DNA of 64,000 bases from Oceanobacter antarcticus (GCF_044962685.1 NZ_JBBKTX010000001.1:186001-250000), one strand, 5' to 3'. Shown: positions 44,328 through 53,778, counted from the stretch's first letter. The notes: generated by a model not told the origin, from the sequence alone. Numbers and translations: made by a program.

Positions 44328-44388
44328 TGATTGGGGCTGCTGCTCAAGTGCGGGTTGTCCGGGGGGCAGTGGAAAGCAGGAAGAGAGT

Positions 44389-44415
44389 GAATAACGGCAG
44401 GTGTTGCCGTTATTC
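44389..44415. terminator. Stem-loop between convergent genes
   Basis: GAATAACGGCA, loop GGTGT, TGCCGTTATTC: perfect 11-bp stem, placed between the convergent DUF4239 and nitroreductase genes. It lacks a strong T tract. Confidence 0.7.
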
Positions 44416-44424
44416 CGTTGCGGA

Positions 44425-45063
44425 CTATTTTATTTCGGTGACAAACTGTTCTTTGGGTCGACGTACTTTTTTCAGGTTCACCAGCCAGTCACCGTCTTCT
44501 TCACGGTAGCCCAGTGGCAGTATCACGACGGAGCGCAAACCGCGTTCTGGCAGGTTGAGGATGTTGTCCAGATCGGCGGGGGTGAATCCTTCCATCGGGG
44601 TGCAGTCGACCTGTTCAGCGGCGGCGGCAATCAGTGCGCTGCCCAGTCCAATGTAGGCCTGGCGTGCCGCGTGCTGGAAGTTGACTTCGGCATCTCGGGC
44701 CGGGTAGGCCTTGAGTAAGCGTTGGCGGTAGTTTTCCCACCCCTCGTTGGTGAACTCGCGTATATCGTTGGTCAGGTCGAACATCATGTTGATGCGTTCG
44801 GGGGTGTAATTGTCCCAGGCGGCAAAGACCAGCAGGTGGGAGCAATCGGTGATTTGTGCCTGGTTCCAGGCGATGGCTTTAATCTGCTCACGCACTTCGG
44901 GGTTGGTAACCACTAGTACGTCATAGGGTTGCAGGCCGCTGGAGGTGGCGGTGAGGCGGATGGCTTCGAGTATGCGCTCTACCTTGTCTTCCGGGACGGC
45001 TTTGGCCGGGTTCATTTTTTTGGTGGCGTAGCGCCAGTTCAGCAGTTCGATGATGTCGGTCAT
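44425..45063 (-). CDS. NAD(P)H-dependent nitroreductase-family protein
   Basis: A 212-residue FMN enzyme of the NfsB/YfkO group. The N-terminal WRYATKKMNPAKAVPEDKVERILEAIRLTATSSGLQPYDVLVV binds FMN, and QAYIGLGSALIAAAAEQVDCTPMEGF with ILPLGYREEDGD are family positions. It reduces nitro groups, quinones or flavins; the natural substrate is unknown. No operon partner is seen; the gene converges on the DUF4239 gene. Confidence 0.92.
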   Translation of the reverse strand: MTDIIELLNWRYATKKMNPAKAVPEDKVERILEAIRLTATSSGLQPYDVLVVTNPEVREQIKAIAWNQAQITDCSHLLVFAAWDNYTPERINMMFDLTNDIREFTNEGWENYRQRLLKAYPARDAEVNFQHAARQAYIGLGSALIAAAAEQVDCTPMEGFTPADLDNILNLPERGLRSVVILPLGYREEDGDWLVNLKKVRRPKEQFVTEIK

Positions 45064-45261
45064 TGGCGGGTCTCCAGGGTGTTCAGATGGACTGTCGTTA
45101 TAGTGGCAGATCCGTCACTGCCGATAGACCGGGTTGTGGCGAACAATTTATTCGGCCCAGCCACATAATAATGCAGTGTGTGGAGTAGTCATTGGCGTGG
45201 GCTTGGTTCACGGCCAAGGCTGAGTGCCTGGTGTGAACGGGAACGGTTTTTGTGAGCCATC

Positions 45262-46968
45262 TTAGTGGCTGGTGATTAACCCTGGACAGTAGCGGTGGCG
45301 ACCACTGGCCTTGGCTTCGTACAGGGCCTGGTCGGCGGTTGCCAGTATTTCGTTGAGAGATTGTCCTGCCATGGCGCGGCTGCTGCCTGCGCTGATGCTG
45401 AGTGGCAGTATTTCGTTCAGGTCGTTGCGGATTTCGTGTTTTTGTATGGCAGCGCAGAGGCGGCGGCCAAGCTGGTCGAGCAGGAATTGCTGGTCGGTGT
45501 TGATCAACAGCAGGAATTCATCTCCGCCCCAGCGGCAGGCAAAATCATCCGGACGAATGTGATCCTGAATGATCTGTGCAGTGGCTTTCAGCGCCAGGTC
45601 GCCAGCGGCGTGGCCATATTGGTCGTTAATGTTTTTGAATCGATCCAGATCGAGCCAGAGAATGCCGAACCCACCCGGATTCTGTGGCAGCTGTTTCATT
45701 TGTTGCTGCAGTTGTTCCATCATGCCACGGCGGTTGAGCAGTCCGGTGACGGGGTCGGCATAGGTCAGTTGTTCCAGTTCTTCGGTACGTTGTCGGACTC
45801 TGATTTCCAGCCGTTCACGTGATTTTAATACTTCACTCGCCATGCTGCTGAAATGACTCATGATGCGGCCAATGTCGCCATGAATGTGTTGCGGGATCAC
45901 ATTGTTTACCGGCTGGCCGTCGCGCAGTTGTTCGATCCCGTTTTCCAGTTGGCGCAGCGGCTTCAGTACGTAGCGATTGAGTGCCAGATTAAACAGTAGC
46001 AGGGCGATGAAGATGCTGACGCCCGCCAATAGGAACAGCTCATTAAAGGTGCTGAGGGGGAGTAGAATGTCCAGATCCAGCAAGGTCATTACAAACCAGT
46101 CTACCTCTGGCAAGTAGACCACCCCTGCCAGCTGATCGCTGCCATTTCTTTCGACATGGATACTGACGACTTGATCGGGCCTTGAACGGGCGGTTTGCAG
46201 TATGTGTTCCAGCTCGGCCCGTTGGGCTTCGTTGTCGAGCTGCTGCCAGATGGTTTTGTGTTCACTGGCATCCTTGGTGATGCTGGCAAAGTCGATCTGG
46301 GATATGTCTTCCGATACCTGAATGGCCCCTTCGTGGTCGAAAAACAGGTTGTTGATACCCGGTTCCGGGGTGGTGGTGAATTGTTGAATAAAGGTGGTCA
46401 GGTCGAGGCCGGTGCCAACAACACCGAGAATCTGGTCGCCATCACGCAGTAAAACATCGATCCAGAGTTTGGTGACCTTGAGTGGAATATCCGGGTTAAC
46501 GTTCAGGTGAATGTCGCGGTTTTGCTCGATGATGCTGTAGAACCAGCGGTCATTGGGGTTATCGGCACGCAGGGTATAACGATATTGGTCGTTGGCGAAT
46601 TCGTTGCTGGCATTGTTGTGGTAGTAGTTACCGGAATCGGGCAGGGCGACAAAGTAGCTGTGGTCAGAGAAGTTGTTGCGATAGGACTCCAGCTCTGCCA
46701 GCGCCGTCTGCTTTTTCTCTTCGTTGTTTTCGTCTTTTGCCCAGCGGCGCAAAATTTGTGAATCAGCCAGCTGACGGGCCAGTGCCACTTCCCGGATGAT
46801 GGGCTGAAGCGAGCGTTCTTTTTCCAGTTTAACCTGGGTTTCGAACTGACGCAGGGCGGATTCTTGCAGCACGTTCAGGACGATTTTTTGGCTGAACAAC
46901 CAGATAGCCAGTCCGGATAACAGCATCAGTAATGCAGTGAGAAGCAGAAAACGTGGCTTAAGGTTCAT
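45262..46968 (-). CDS. Membrane diguanylate cyclase with Cache and HAMP domains
   Basis: A 568-residue signalling enzyme. One N-terminal helix (FLLLTALLMLLSGLAIWLFS) leads to a periplasmic dCache-type sensor domain (about 40-310, with YFVALPDSGNYYHNNASNEF and DGDQILGVVGTGLDL). A second helix (LFLLAGVSIFIALLLFNLAL) precedes HAMP (about 335-390), and the GGDEF domain (about 400-565) has an intact active site CRWGGDEFLLLI and a typical start DPVTGLLNRRG. It makes c-di-GMP, which YcgR and other effectors read. The Cache ligand is unknown. Confidence 0.93.
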   Translation of the reverse strand: MNLKPRFLLLTALLMLLSGLAIWLFSQKIVLNVLQESALRQFETQVKLEKERSLQPIIREVALARQLADSQILRRWAKDENNEEKKQTALAELESYRNNFSDHSYFVALPDSGNYYHNNASNEFANDQYRYTLRADNPNDRWFYSIIEQNRDIHLNVNPDIPLKVTKLWIDVLLRDGDQILGVVGTGLDLTTFIQQFTTTPEPGINNLFFDHEGAIQVSEDISQIDFASITKDASEHKTIWQQLDNEAQRAELEHILQTARSRPDQVVSIHVERNGSDQLAGVVYLPEVDWFVMTLLDLDILLPLSTFNELFLLAGVSIFIALLLFNLALNRYVLKPLRQLENGIEQLRDGQPVNNVIPQHIHGDIGRIMSHFSSMASEVLKSRERLEIRVRQRTEELEQLTYADPVTGLLNRRGMMEQLQQQMKQLPQNPGGFGILWLDLDRFKNINDQYGHAAGDLALKATAQIIQDHIRPDDFACRWGGDEFLLLINTDQQFLLDQLGRRLCAAIQKHEIRNDLNEILPLSISAGSSRAMAGQSLNEILATADQALYEAKASGRHRYCPGLITSH

Positions 46969-47258
46969 CTCGGCTTCCCGGTTGGCCGTTTATACAGGGC
47001 AGATGGTGTACGCTGCTGCTGTTCTGGTTCCGATCTGGCAAGCGGTGATGCTCTGTCTGCCTGAATTCAGGACTGGATCTGTGTATTGGTATCATGCCTG
47101 GCCAGTGTTGTTAATTGCTCTACAACTGGACAACCAGCGATACTCTGAGACTATCACGCTTTTATACCGCAGGCATGCTATTCGCTGAGCTTGTTGCTCT
47201 AAGCTGGCGCCAGAGTTTGGCCTGTATTGTCAATTTTGTCACTGTAGCAGGAGTGTGT

Positions 47259-47780
47259 ATGTCTTCGCTGGTATATCCGATGTTGAGCTGGTTGTGTCTC
47301 GCCACGGTACTGTTGAGTGGTTGCAGCAGTATGACTTCAGTTGAATCTGGATTCGCTACCCCGGATCGTGCGTTAGAATCGGCTGATTCTGCAGCGGCTG
47401 TCCGTCGCAGTGACTGGCTCAAGTACTTGTATCAGCAGTATGACGATTGGCGTGGCACTGGCTATCTGTATGGTGGTACCAGCAGAAATGGTGTGGACTG
47501 TTCAGGATTTGTGAATGTGACCTATCGCGATCAGCTGGATAGCTGGGTTCCCCGTACCACTTTGTTGCAGTCACAGTTTGGTGAGCCGGTCGCGATGGGT
47601 GAATTACAGGTCGGTGACCTGGTGTTTTTCAAGACGGCTGACAAGGTTCGTCATGTGGGGATTTATCTTGAAAAGGGCAAATTCCTGCATGCGTCCAGCA
47701 GTGAAGGGGTGATTATTTCCAGGCTGGATAGCGCCTACTGGCGAGGCAAGTTCTGGCAAGCCCGTCGAATGGCTCCCTGA
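47259..47780 (+). CDS. NlpC/P60-family lipoprotein (peptidoglycan endopeptidase)
   Basis: A 173-residue lipoprotein with signal and lipobox (SWLCLATVLLSGCSS). It has the NlpC/P60 cysteine peptidase domain: catalytic Cys in GVDCSGFVNVTY, His in VRHVGIYLEKGKF, and a third polar residue in FLHASSSEGVI. It cuts peptide stems of peptidoglycan. The start at 47259 follows CAGGAG; the longer frame upstream is not used. It stands alone between the diguanylate cyclase and glsA. Confidence 0.92.
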   Translation: MSSLVYPMLSWLCLATVLLSGCSSMTSVESGFATPDRALESADSAAAVRRSDWLKYLYQQYDDWRGTGYLYGGTSRNGVDCSGFVNVTYRDQLDSWVPRTTLLQSQFGEPVAMGELQVGDLVFFKTADKVRHVGIYLEKGKFLHASSSEGVIISRLDSAYWRGKFWQARRMAP

Positions 47781-47850
47781 ATAGAAAAAGAAGCATCCTG
47801 ACGGCCGACTGACTACAATCGATGGCCATATTCTTCGGTGGAGTTTTGTT

Positions 47851-48768
47851 GTGCAAGCTATTTTGGATGAGATCGTTGCGACGATTGGTGTAAGCAACGA
47901 CCGTGGCAAGGTGGCCGATTATATTCCGCAGCTGGCGTGTATCGACCCAAACCAGCTTGCTATTTCTGTGGCGCTGGCGGATGGCCGGGTGTTCAGTGCC
48001 GGGGATCATCAGCAGCTGTTTTCTATCCAGAGTATTTCCAAGGTGTTTACGCTGACTATCGCACTGGGCAAGTTGGGTGATGGCGTCTGGGCGCGGGTAG
48101 GACGAGAGCCGTCGGGAGATCCATTTAATTCCATCGTGCAGCTGGAGCATGAAAACGGCAAACCAAGAAACCCGTTTATTAATGCCGGGGCGATTGCGAT
48201 TGCCGATGCCATTATGGTGGGGCATCAGCCGAAAGAGACGTTGGCAGAAATTCTGCAGTTTGTGCGCTTTATTGCTGACGATGAGAGTATTTGTATCGAC
48301 CATAACGTGGCGGAATCCGAGTTGAAAACCGGCGATCGTAACGCTTCGCTGGCACATTTTATGGCGTCGTTCGGCCGTATGAATAATCCGGTCGATTATG
48401 TGCTGGGTACCTATTTTCACCACTGTTCAATTGCCATGACTTGCCAGCAGTTGGCCAAAGCCGGGTTGTTTTTGGCCGGGGATGGCGAAAACCCGGTCAC
48501 CGGGACGCGGGTGGTGTCTGCCCGTCGAGCGCGCCGAATCAATTCGCTGATGATGATGTGCGGCCATTACGATGGCTCCGGTGAGTTTGCCTATCGGGTG
48601 GGCTTGCCGGGCAAGAGTGGCGTCGGCGGCGGTATTCTGGCGGTGGCACCGGGGCATGCTTCGATTGCGGTTTGGTCGCCGGGGCTGGATGAGGTGGGCA
48701 ACAGTAAATTGGGCACTGAAGCGTTGGAGAAGCTGGTGCAGCAGACCGGCTGGTCGGTATTTGCTTGA
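47851..48768 (+). CDS. glsA: Glutaminase
   Basis: A 305-residue enzyme converting glutamine to glutamate and ammonia, of the beta-lactamase-like fold. Active Ser-x-x-Lys is in FSIQSISKVFTLTIAL, with later motifs SGDPFNSIVQLE, NPFINAGAIA and GLPGKSGVGGGILAVAPG. GTG start at 47851 with GGTGGAG upstream. A lone gene; together with urea uptake it may matter for nitrogen metabolism (inference). Confidence 0.96.
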   Translation: MQAILDEIVATIGVSNDRGKVADYIPQLACIDPNQLAISVALADGRVFSAGDHQQLFSIQSISKVFTLTIALGKLGDGVWARVGREPSGDPFNSIVQLEHENGKPRNPFINAGAIAIADAIMVGHQPKETLAEILQFVRFIADDESICIDHNVAESELKTGDRNASLAHFMASFGRMNNPVDYVLGTYFHHCSIAMTCQQLAKAGLFLAGDGENPVTGTRVVSARRARRINSLMMMCGHYDGSGEFAYRVGLPGKSGVGGGILAVAPGHASIAVWSPGLDEVGNSKLGTEALEKLVQQTGWSVFA

Positions 48769-48835
48769 GGGTATATCGATAAATGGCTGCGCTCGACATG
48801 AGGTTTATTCAATTCGAGCTGGAGCAGACGTTTTG

Positions 48836-49765
48836 TTAATACCGGATCGTAGCCGACTCTAACCCTTTGTCCCAATAGGGTGGCGAGCCAAAGTAGCCTT
48901 CCATAAAATCGATAAAGCAGCGTACCTTGCTGGCCAATAGCTGGCGATGGGCATACACCGCATATAACCCCATGGGTTCCGGTTCGTACTCTGGCAGGAT
49001 GACGTGCAGTCGGCCTGCCGCAATGTCGGCCCCGGAAATAAAACTCGGCTGAATGGTAATACCCGCGCCTTCAATGGCGGCTTTTATCAGTATGTCGCCG
49101 TTGTTGCTGATGATACTTCGCTGCTGTTCACGCCCGGCATCTTTCAGCCGTTGATGGATGTTCAGGCTGCTGTCACTTTCCATATAGCTGTAGTGCAGAT
49201 AGTGATGCTGTTGCAGGTCGTCGGGGCTGGTGGGCGTGCCGTGTTGCGCGAGGTATTGCGGCGAGGCACACATCAGCAAGCGCACCGGGGCAATTTTGCG
49301 GGCAATCAGCGACGAGCTTTTTAAATGGCCGATGCGCAGGGCGACGTCGAAACCTTCCTCAACAATATCAACCTTGCGGTCATTCAGTTGAACGTCGATG
49401 CCGACTGCGGGGTGCGCTTTTTGAAAATCGCACAGCAACGCCGCCAGATGCTGGGTGGCAAACGAGACCGGCGCACTGATTCTCAGTAGCCCCTGGGCTT
49501 GGCCTTGCATATCGCCCAATTGGCTTTCCATGTCGTCAAGGTCATCCAGCAGCTGGCTGGCACGCTGGTAATAGCGGCTACCGGCTTCGGTCAGGTGAAC
49601 TTTGCGGGTGGTGCGGTTCAACAGCCGAACGCCCAGGTGTTGTTCCAGCTGTGAGACGTATTTACTGATCAGCTGGGGAGAGGTATCCAGCCGTTCAGCT
49701 GCACGGGCAAACACACCTTCATCAACCACGGTGATAAAGGCGCGCATGACGCTGATACGATCCAT
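48836..49765 (-). CDS. LysR-family transcriptional regulator
   Basis: A 309-residue regulator. The N-terminal winged helix is MDRISVMRAFITVVDEGVFARAAERLD, then SPQLISKYVSQLEQHLGVRLLNRTTRK. The rest is a periplasmic-binding-protein-like effector domain (about 90-295). It is divergent from doxX and the dioxygenase gene, the usual arrangement for a LysR regulator controlling the next operon. The 158-bp gap contains ATTATCAACATATTGTTGC (near 49796), a T-N11-A type candidate site. Confidence 0.92.
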   Translation of the reverse strand: MDRISVMRAFITVVDEGVFARAAERLDTSPQLISKYVSQLEQHLGVRLLNRTTRKVHLTEAGSRYYQRASQLLDDLDDMESQLGDMQGQAQGLLRISAPVSFATQHLAALLCDFQKAHPAVGIDVQLNDRKVDIVEEGFDVALRIGHLKSSSLIARKIAPVRLLMCASPQYLAQHGTPTSPDDLQQHHYLHYSYMESDSSLNIHQRLKDAGREQQRSIISNNGDILIKAAIEGAGITIQPSFISGADIAAGRLHVILPEYEPEPMGLYAVYAHRQLLASKVRCFIDFMEGYFGSPPYWDKGLESATIRY

Positions 49766-49922
49766 AGCGGCTTCCTGTGTAAGAGTATGAGGTTGATTAT
49801 CAACATATTGTTGCTAATTAAGCAATGGATGCCATCTTAGTGTTTATGAATTGCAAGAGTAAAGTGTGCTTATCGTCTGCCGTAATGGCGCGGGCACTTA
49901 ACTATTTCTGTGAGGATTCACC

Positions 49923-50405
49923 ATGAGTAATAAATTGATCACGACCTTGTTGGCTTCTGATGCGGGTTGGGCGGCGCTGATTCTGCGTGTACCCGTCGGC
50001 CTGGTATTAGCCGCCCACGGTTCTCAAAAACTGTTCGGCTGGTGGGGTGGCTACGGCCTGGAAGGTACTGGTCAGTGGATGGCCAGTATTGGCCTGGAAC
50101 CCGGTTATCTGATGGCGTTGCTGGCCGGTAGTGCGGAGTTTTTTGGAGGTCTGGCGCTGGTGTTGGGGCTACTGACTCGTCCGGCGGCGCTGGTCATTGC
50201 ATTGACCATGCTGGTGGCGATCTTCAGCACTCATATCAGTCATGGTTTGTTTCTGAGCAATAACGGCTATGAATACGCGTTAAGCTTATTGGCGGTGACG
50301 GCGGCGCTGACGGTTCAGGGAGGCGGAAGCCTGGCGCTGGATCAGTGGTTGCATCAAGCGCTCAAGGGCGGTCGTGTTAACCGTCTGGAGCCGGTGACTG
50401 TCTGA
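49923..50405 (+). CDS. DoxX-family membrane protein
   Basis: A 160-residue protein with four membrane helices: LILRVPVGLVLAAHGSQKLFGWWGG, LMALLAGSAEFFGGLALVLGLLTRPAALVIALTMLVAIF and a C-terminal helix. The HGSQKLFGWWGG signature marks DoxX/YqjF. Members occur beside quinone, thiosulfate or oxidative-stress genes. It is the first gene of the putative LysR target operon and is followed by the dioxygenase gene. Confidence 0.9.
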   Translation: MSNKLITTLLASDAGWAALILRVPVGLVLAAHGSQKLFGWWGGYGLEGTGQWMASIGLEPGYLMALLAGSAEFFGGLALVLGLLTRPAALVIALTMLVAIFSTHISHGLFLSNNGYEYALSLLAVTAALTVQGGGSLALDQWLHQALKGGRVNRLEPVTV

Positions 50406-50502
50406 AGCCAGGTCAGGGTATTGAGCCGCGTATTGAACTCAGAGCCCTGCACCTCCTATTACTGCCGGTTAATTGACTGCCGGTTAACGTGAGAACCCGA
50501 GT

Positions 50503-51303
50503 ATGAGCCACAAAGATATTTTGTTTATTTCCCATGGTGGTGGTCCGATGCCGTTGCTAGGCGATCCTGGCCACCGTGAGATGGTGCAACGGCTGCAGGA
50601 AATTACCGCCACATTAAAGAAGCCAGCGGCGATTCTGGTGATCAGCGCCCACTGGGAAGAGCAAATACCGACGATTACTGCCGGAGCCGATCCGGCGCTG
50701 ATTTATGACTATTATGGTTTTCCGCCAGAGTCCTATCAGTTGCAGTACCCTTGCGGCGGCGAGCCGGAGCTGGCGAATAGAGTCTATCAGTCGTTAGAAT
50801 CTGCTGGCATTCCGAGTCGGCTGGATACTCAGCGCGGTTTTGATCATGGCCTGTTTGTGCCATTGATGTTGATGTATCCGCAGGCGGATATTCCGTGTGT
50901 GCAGCTGTCGCTGAAACATAACCTGGATGCAGCGGATCATCTGGCGATTGGCCAGGCTTTGCAGGCACTTGATTATGACAATCTGCTGGTGCTGGGTTCC
51001 GGTTTTTCATTCCATAATATGCGGGCGTTTTTTGCGCCGGATTCAGCCGAGATGCGAGCACGTAACCAGTCATTTGAAGACTGGTTACTGGAAACCTGTT
51101 CCAGCCAGGCGCTGGATGAAGGGGAGCGCAGTCGCCGTTTTGTGGCATGGGAGCAGGCTCCAGCCGCTCGTTTCTGTCATCCTCGCGAAGAGCACTTGTT
51201 ACCCTTGCATGTGTGTTACGGGCTGGCAGGCAGGCCGTGTGATGCCCATTATGTGGCGACCATTCTGAATAAAAAGTCTGGCATGTTTTATTGGTCGGCT
51301 TGA
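50503..51303 (+). CDS. ygiD: LigB-type extradiol dioxygenase (DOPA dioxygenase YgiD-like)
   Basis: A 266-residue ring-cleaving dioxygenase. Metal-ligand regions are ILFISHGGGPMPLLG, VISAHWEE and GFDHGLFVPLMLMYP, and GSGFSFHNMRAFF is the fourth signature. Homologues open catechol rings such as DOPA; the true substrate here is not known. It follows doxX by 97 bp in the same direction, and the pair with a divergent LysR is common in proteobacteria. Confidence 0.9.
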   Translation: MSHKDILFISHGGGPMPLLGDPGHREMVQRLQEITATLKKPAAILVISAHWEEQIPTITAGADPALIYDYYGFPPESYQLQYPCGGEPELANRVYQSLESAGIPSRLDTQRGFDHGLFVPLMLMYPQADIPCVQLSLKHNLDAADHLAIGQALQALDYDNLLVLGSGFSFHNMRAFFAPDSAEMRARNQSFEDWLLETCSSQALDEGERSRRFVAWEQAPAARFCHPREEHLLPLHVCYGLAGRPCDAHYVATILNKKSGMFYWSA

Positions 51304-51377
51304 CAGGCGGCCCGCCTTCCCTGGTTCCGCGTAAGAATCATCGCTGCTGAATAGTGTGTATGTTCAGCGCATTTTTT

Positions 51378-51393
51378 ATAACCATTCGGTTAT
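51378..51393. promoter_or_regulatory. Inverted repeat, ArsR-type operator candidate
   Basis: ATAACCATTCGGTTAT, a 6-bp-arm palindrome with a 4-nt centre, 75 bp upstream of the permease gene. Sites of this form are bound by ArsR/SmtB repressors, which often control this type of permease. No ArsR gene is seen in the window. Confidence 0.45.
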
Positions 51394-51468
51394 TAATCTG
51401 GATCAAGTTGGCATTGCAGAACGGGTGTAAAAAGAAACCAGCTTGAGCTGTTCAGAGGGTACTTTGTC

Positions 51469-52461
51469 ATGCTGTCGTGGTTTACCGATTTTGCTTCCTG
51501 GCTGACGTATTCGCTGTTGGCGCTGGATCCTGACTCGCGACTTGGGCAGTCGCTGCATTTCTTTATTGAAGACACCAGCAAGATTTTCTTTTTGCTGGTG
51601 GTGATGATTTATTGTGTGTCGTTTATTCGCGCCTCGCTGAATGTGGAGCGGGTACGCCGTTATCTGGCCAGTACCAACCGGGGCGTGGGCTATCTGCTGG
51701 GAAGTGTCTTCGGTGCCATTACGCCGTTTTGTTCCTGTTCCAGTATTCCGATTTTTCTGGGGTTTACCTCGGCCGGTATTCCGGTAGGCATCACCATGGC
51801 GTTTTTGCTGACCTCGCCGTTAATCAACGAGGTGGCAGTGTTGTTATTGCTGAGTTTGGTAGGGTGGGAGATTACCGCCATCTATGTGCTGGTAGGCATG
51901 TTGGTGGGGGTATTGGGCGGGATGTTCCTGGATGCGATTCATGCCGAGCGCTGGTTGCAGCCGTTTGCGCTCAAGGCTTATCTGAATGCCAGCGCCCAGA
52001 CAGATGCGGGCGCAGTAACAGCCAGTCAATTGTCGTTCAGGCAGCGTCATGTATTTGCTCGGTCTGAGCTGACCGACATTGTCTCACGGGTCTGGAAGTG
52101 GGTATTTATCGGTGTTGGCCTCGGGGCGGCGCTGCATGGCTTTATTCCCGCAGGTTGGCTGCAAAACACTTTGGGACAAGGGCAATGGTGGTCGGTACCC
52201 GCTGCGGTATTGGTTGGCGTGCCATTGTATTCCAACGCGACCGGGGTGATCCCGGTGATGGAAAGCCTGTTTCTGAAGGGGCTGCCACTGGGCACGACGA
52301 TGGCGTTTTGTATGAGTACGGTTGCGGCCAGTTTTCCTGAATTTATCTTGTTGAAACAGGTGATGCAGTGGAAATTGCTGGTGACGGTATTTGCATTGTT
52401 GCTGGTGGCGTTCACGCTGGTGGGTTGGGTGTTAAATGCGGTGGCCTTACTGTTGGTTTGA
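51469..52461 (+). CDS. DUF318/ArsP-type permease
   Basis: A 330-residue permease with about eight helices. The hallmark GAITPFCSCSSIPIFLGFTSAGIPVGITMAFLLTSPLINEVAV contains the metal/sulfur-reactive Cys pattern CSCSS. The later parts VPLYSNATGVIPVMES and GTTMAFCMSTVAASFPEFILLKQVM repeat the fold. Homologues (YraQ, ArsP) move thiol-reactive compounds such as organoarsenicals. The next gene is its usual CxxC thioredoxin-like partner. Confidence 0.9.
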   Translation: MLSWFTDFASWLTYSLLALDPDSRLGQSLHFFIEDTSKIFFLLVVMIYCVSFIRASLNVERVRRYLASTNRGVGYLLGSVFGAITPFCSCSSIPIFLGFTSAGIPVGITMAFLLTSPLINEVAVLLLLSLVGWEITAIYVLVGMLVGVLGGMFLDAIHAERWLQPFALKAYLNASAQTDAGAVTASQLSFRQRHVFARSELTDIVSRVWKWVFIGVGLGAALHGFIPAGWLQNTLGQGQWWSVPAAVLVGVPLYSNATGVIPVMESLFLKGLPLGTTMAFCMSTVAASFPEFILLKQVMQWKLLVTVFALLLVAFTLVGWVLNAVALLLV

Positions 52462-52529
52462 AGACAGTGATTTGATGAGAGTTATATAAATGCCGTTCTG
52501 TGTCTTTTTTTACGTCAAAGGTGACTGAT

Positions 52530-52766
52530 ATGAAAGTGTTTAATGTGCTCGGCAGTGGTTGTACCAAGTGCCAGAAAACCGCTGATTTGATACAGAAAAT
52601 TGCCGCCGAACAAGGGGTAACGATTGAGTTGAATAAGGTCACTAGTCCCGAGACCATTATGGGTTACGGGGTGATGAGTACTCCGGCGGTGGTGGTGGAT
52701 GAACAGCTGGTGCATTCTGGTTCAATCCCGGATCGGGCCAGTGTTGAGTCTTGGCTGACAAGCTGA
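52530..52766 (+). CDS. Thioredoxin-like CxxC small protein
   Basis: A 78-residue protein with redox motif SGCTKCQKT and a thioredoxin fold ending in VMSTPAVVVDEQLVHSG. It is the typical companion of DUF318 permeases, 68 bp downstream here. The ATG at 52530 with AAAGGTGA upstream is preferred to 52500. It probably supplies or removes a thiol-bound substrate (inference from the known pairing). Confidence 0.9.
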   Translation: MKVFNVLGSGCTKCQKTADLIQKIAAEQGVTIELNKVTSPETIMGYGVMSTPAVVVDEQLVHSGSIPDRASVESWLTS

Positions 52767-52848
52767 CAGGAGGTGCGGGTATTGGACAACAGCGGCTAGA
52801 AACTGGCAGGATGGCGCACTTTTTCCAATTTGAATCCCGGAGATCACG

Positions 52849-53238
52849 ATGACCAACGAGTTTAAAGCCAAAGCCTGGTTGAAAAGTTCCTGCCCGTTTT
52901 GCTTTCGGTTTTTGCTGTTTATCACGGAAGCCGGTTTGCTGGATCAGGTCGAAGTGGTTCGGGTCGATGCGGATGATGAAGATCAGCTGAATGCTCGTCG
53001 GTCTGAGCTTCAGCAACTGACTGGCGAGGTGGCCTCCTTTCCAACCGTTGAATTGTCTCCGGGTCAGTATCTCAGCGACACCGCTGGTTTGATTCAGCAT
53101 TTTGCCGCTGCGCACGGCATCAGCCCGGAAAGTCTGCCGACTTTGGCGTTTTACGATAGTGGTATGTTTCCGACGGCGCTTGCCCGCTTCAGGGAAATTC
53201 GCTCCCTGAAAGAGCAGTTGTCAACGCTGTCGGTCTGA
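52849..53238 (+). CDS. GST N-terminal/glutaredoxin-like protein
   Basis: A 129-residue protein with the thioredoxin-fold start WLKSSCPFCFRFLLFITEAGLL, containing CPFC. FPTVELSPGQYLSDTAGLIQHF matches the GST N-terminal half with its cis-proline and Asp/Ser positions. The all-helical C-terminal GST domain is missing or very short, so it is a stand-alone N-domain. It is in the same direction as the permease pair and might belong to the same unit. Confidence 0.8.
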   Translation: MTNEFKAKAWLKSSCPFCFRFLLFITEAGLLDQVEVVRVDADDEDQLNARRSELQQLTGEVASFPTVELSPGQYLSDTAGLIQHFAAAHGISPESLPTLAFYDSGMFPTALARFREIRSLKEQLSTLSV

Positions 53239-53247
53239 TATCGACCG

Positions 53248-53330
53248 CGCCATTGCGATTCCGTAGGCCCGCCTCCGTGCGTGGCCGCTGCTCCGGCTTA
53301 GCATCATTGCGGACAGCCACAGAGGGCGTC
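53248..53330. repeat. REP-like element copy
   Basis: GCCATTGCGATTCCGTAGG, CCCGCCTCCGTGCGTGGCCG and GGACAGCCACAGAGGGCGTC. These words, or their reverse complements, are repeated at 58555-58745 and 59320-59450 around the RAYT gene; a related copy lies near 16059-16075. Confidence 0.75.
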
Positions 53331-53331
53331 C

Positions 53332-53778
53332 CTACGAACCATGGGCGTTTTTATCGGCGTGGAATTTACACATCAGTCGAATGCTTTCGGCCGGTCGTGA
53401 CAGCTGCTGGATCATGTAGTGGCGAAAATCATCCGGGTAGTTCAGATCCTGTAACGCCAGATCCATGCAGGTCAGCCAGGCTTGAACGCTGCTTTCATCG
53501 GCTGGCAGGTGGGCGTGAGCGACAGGAATACTGATGGCACCCACGTGCTCGGCATACAGCTTCGGGCCGCCAGTCCAGCCAGACAGAAACCAGGTGAGTT
53601 TTTGCCGCGATGAGGTCAGATCGTCTGAGTGCATGGCACGCAGGATTCTGGCTTCTGGCAGGGTGTCCATCCGTTGATAAAAACGGTCGACCAATGCGGT
53701 GATACCTTCCAAACCACCGGCGGCCTGATAAGTGGCGTCGCCTTGTCCATACGCGGGAGTATTTGAGGTTGGGCTCAT
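53332..53778 (-). CDS. Group II truncated haemoglobin
   Basis: A 148-residue haem protein of the 2/2 globin group II. It has the AGGLEGITALVDRFYQRMD start, KLTWFLSGWTGGPKLYAEHVG (the F-helix and haem-binding stretch with Tyr) and C-terminal MIQQLSRPAESIRLMC. It binds oxygen or NO; actual function unknown. It is convergent with the GST-like gene across a REP-like sequence. Confidence 0.9.
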   Translation of the reverse strand: MSPTSNTPAYGQGDATYQAAGGLEGITALVDRFYQRMDTLPEARILRAMHSDDLTSSRQKLTWFLSGWTGGPKLYAEHVGAISIPVAHAHLPADESSVQAWLTCMDLALQDLNYPDDFRHYMIQQLSRPAESIRLMCKFHADKNAHGS

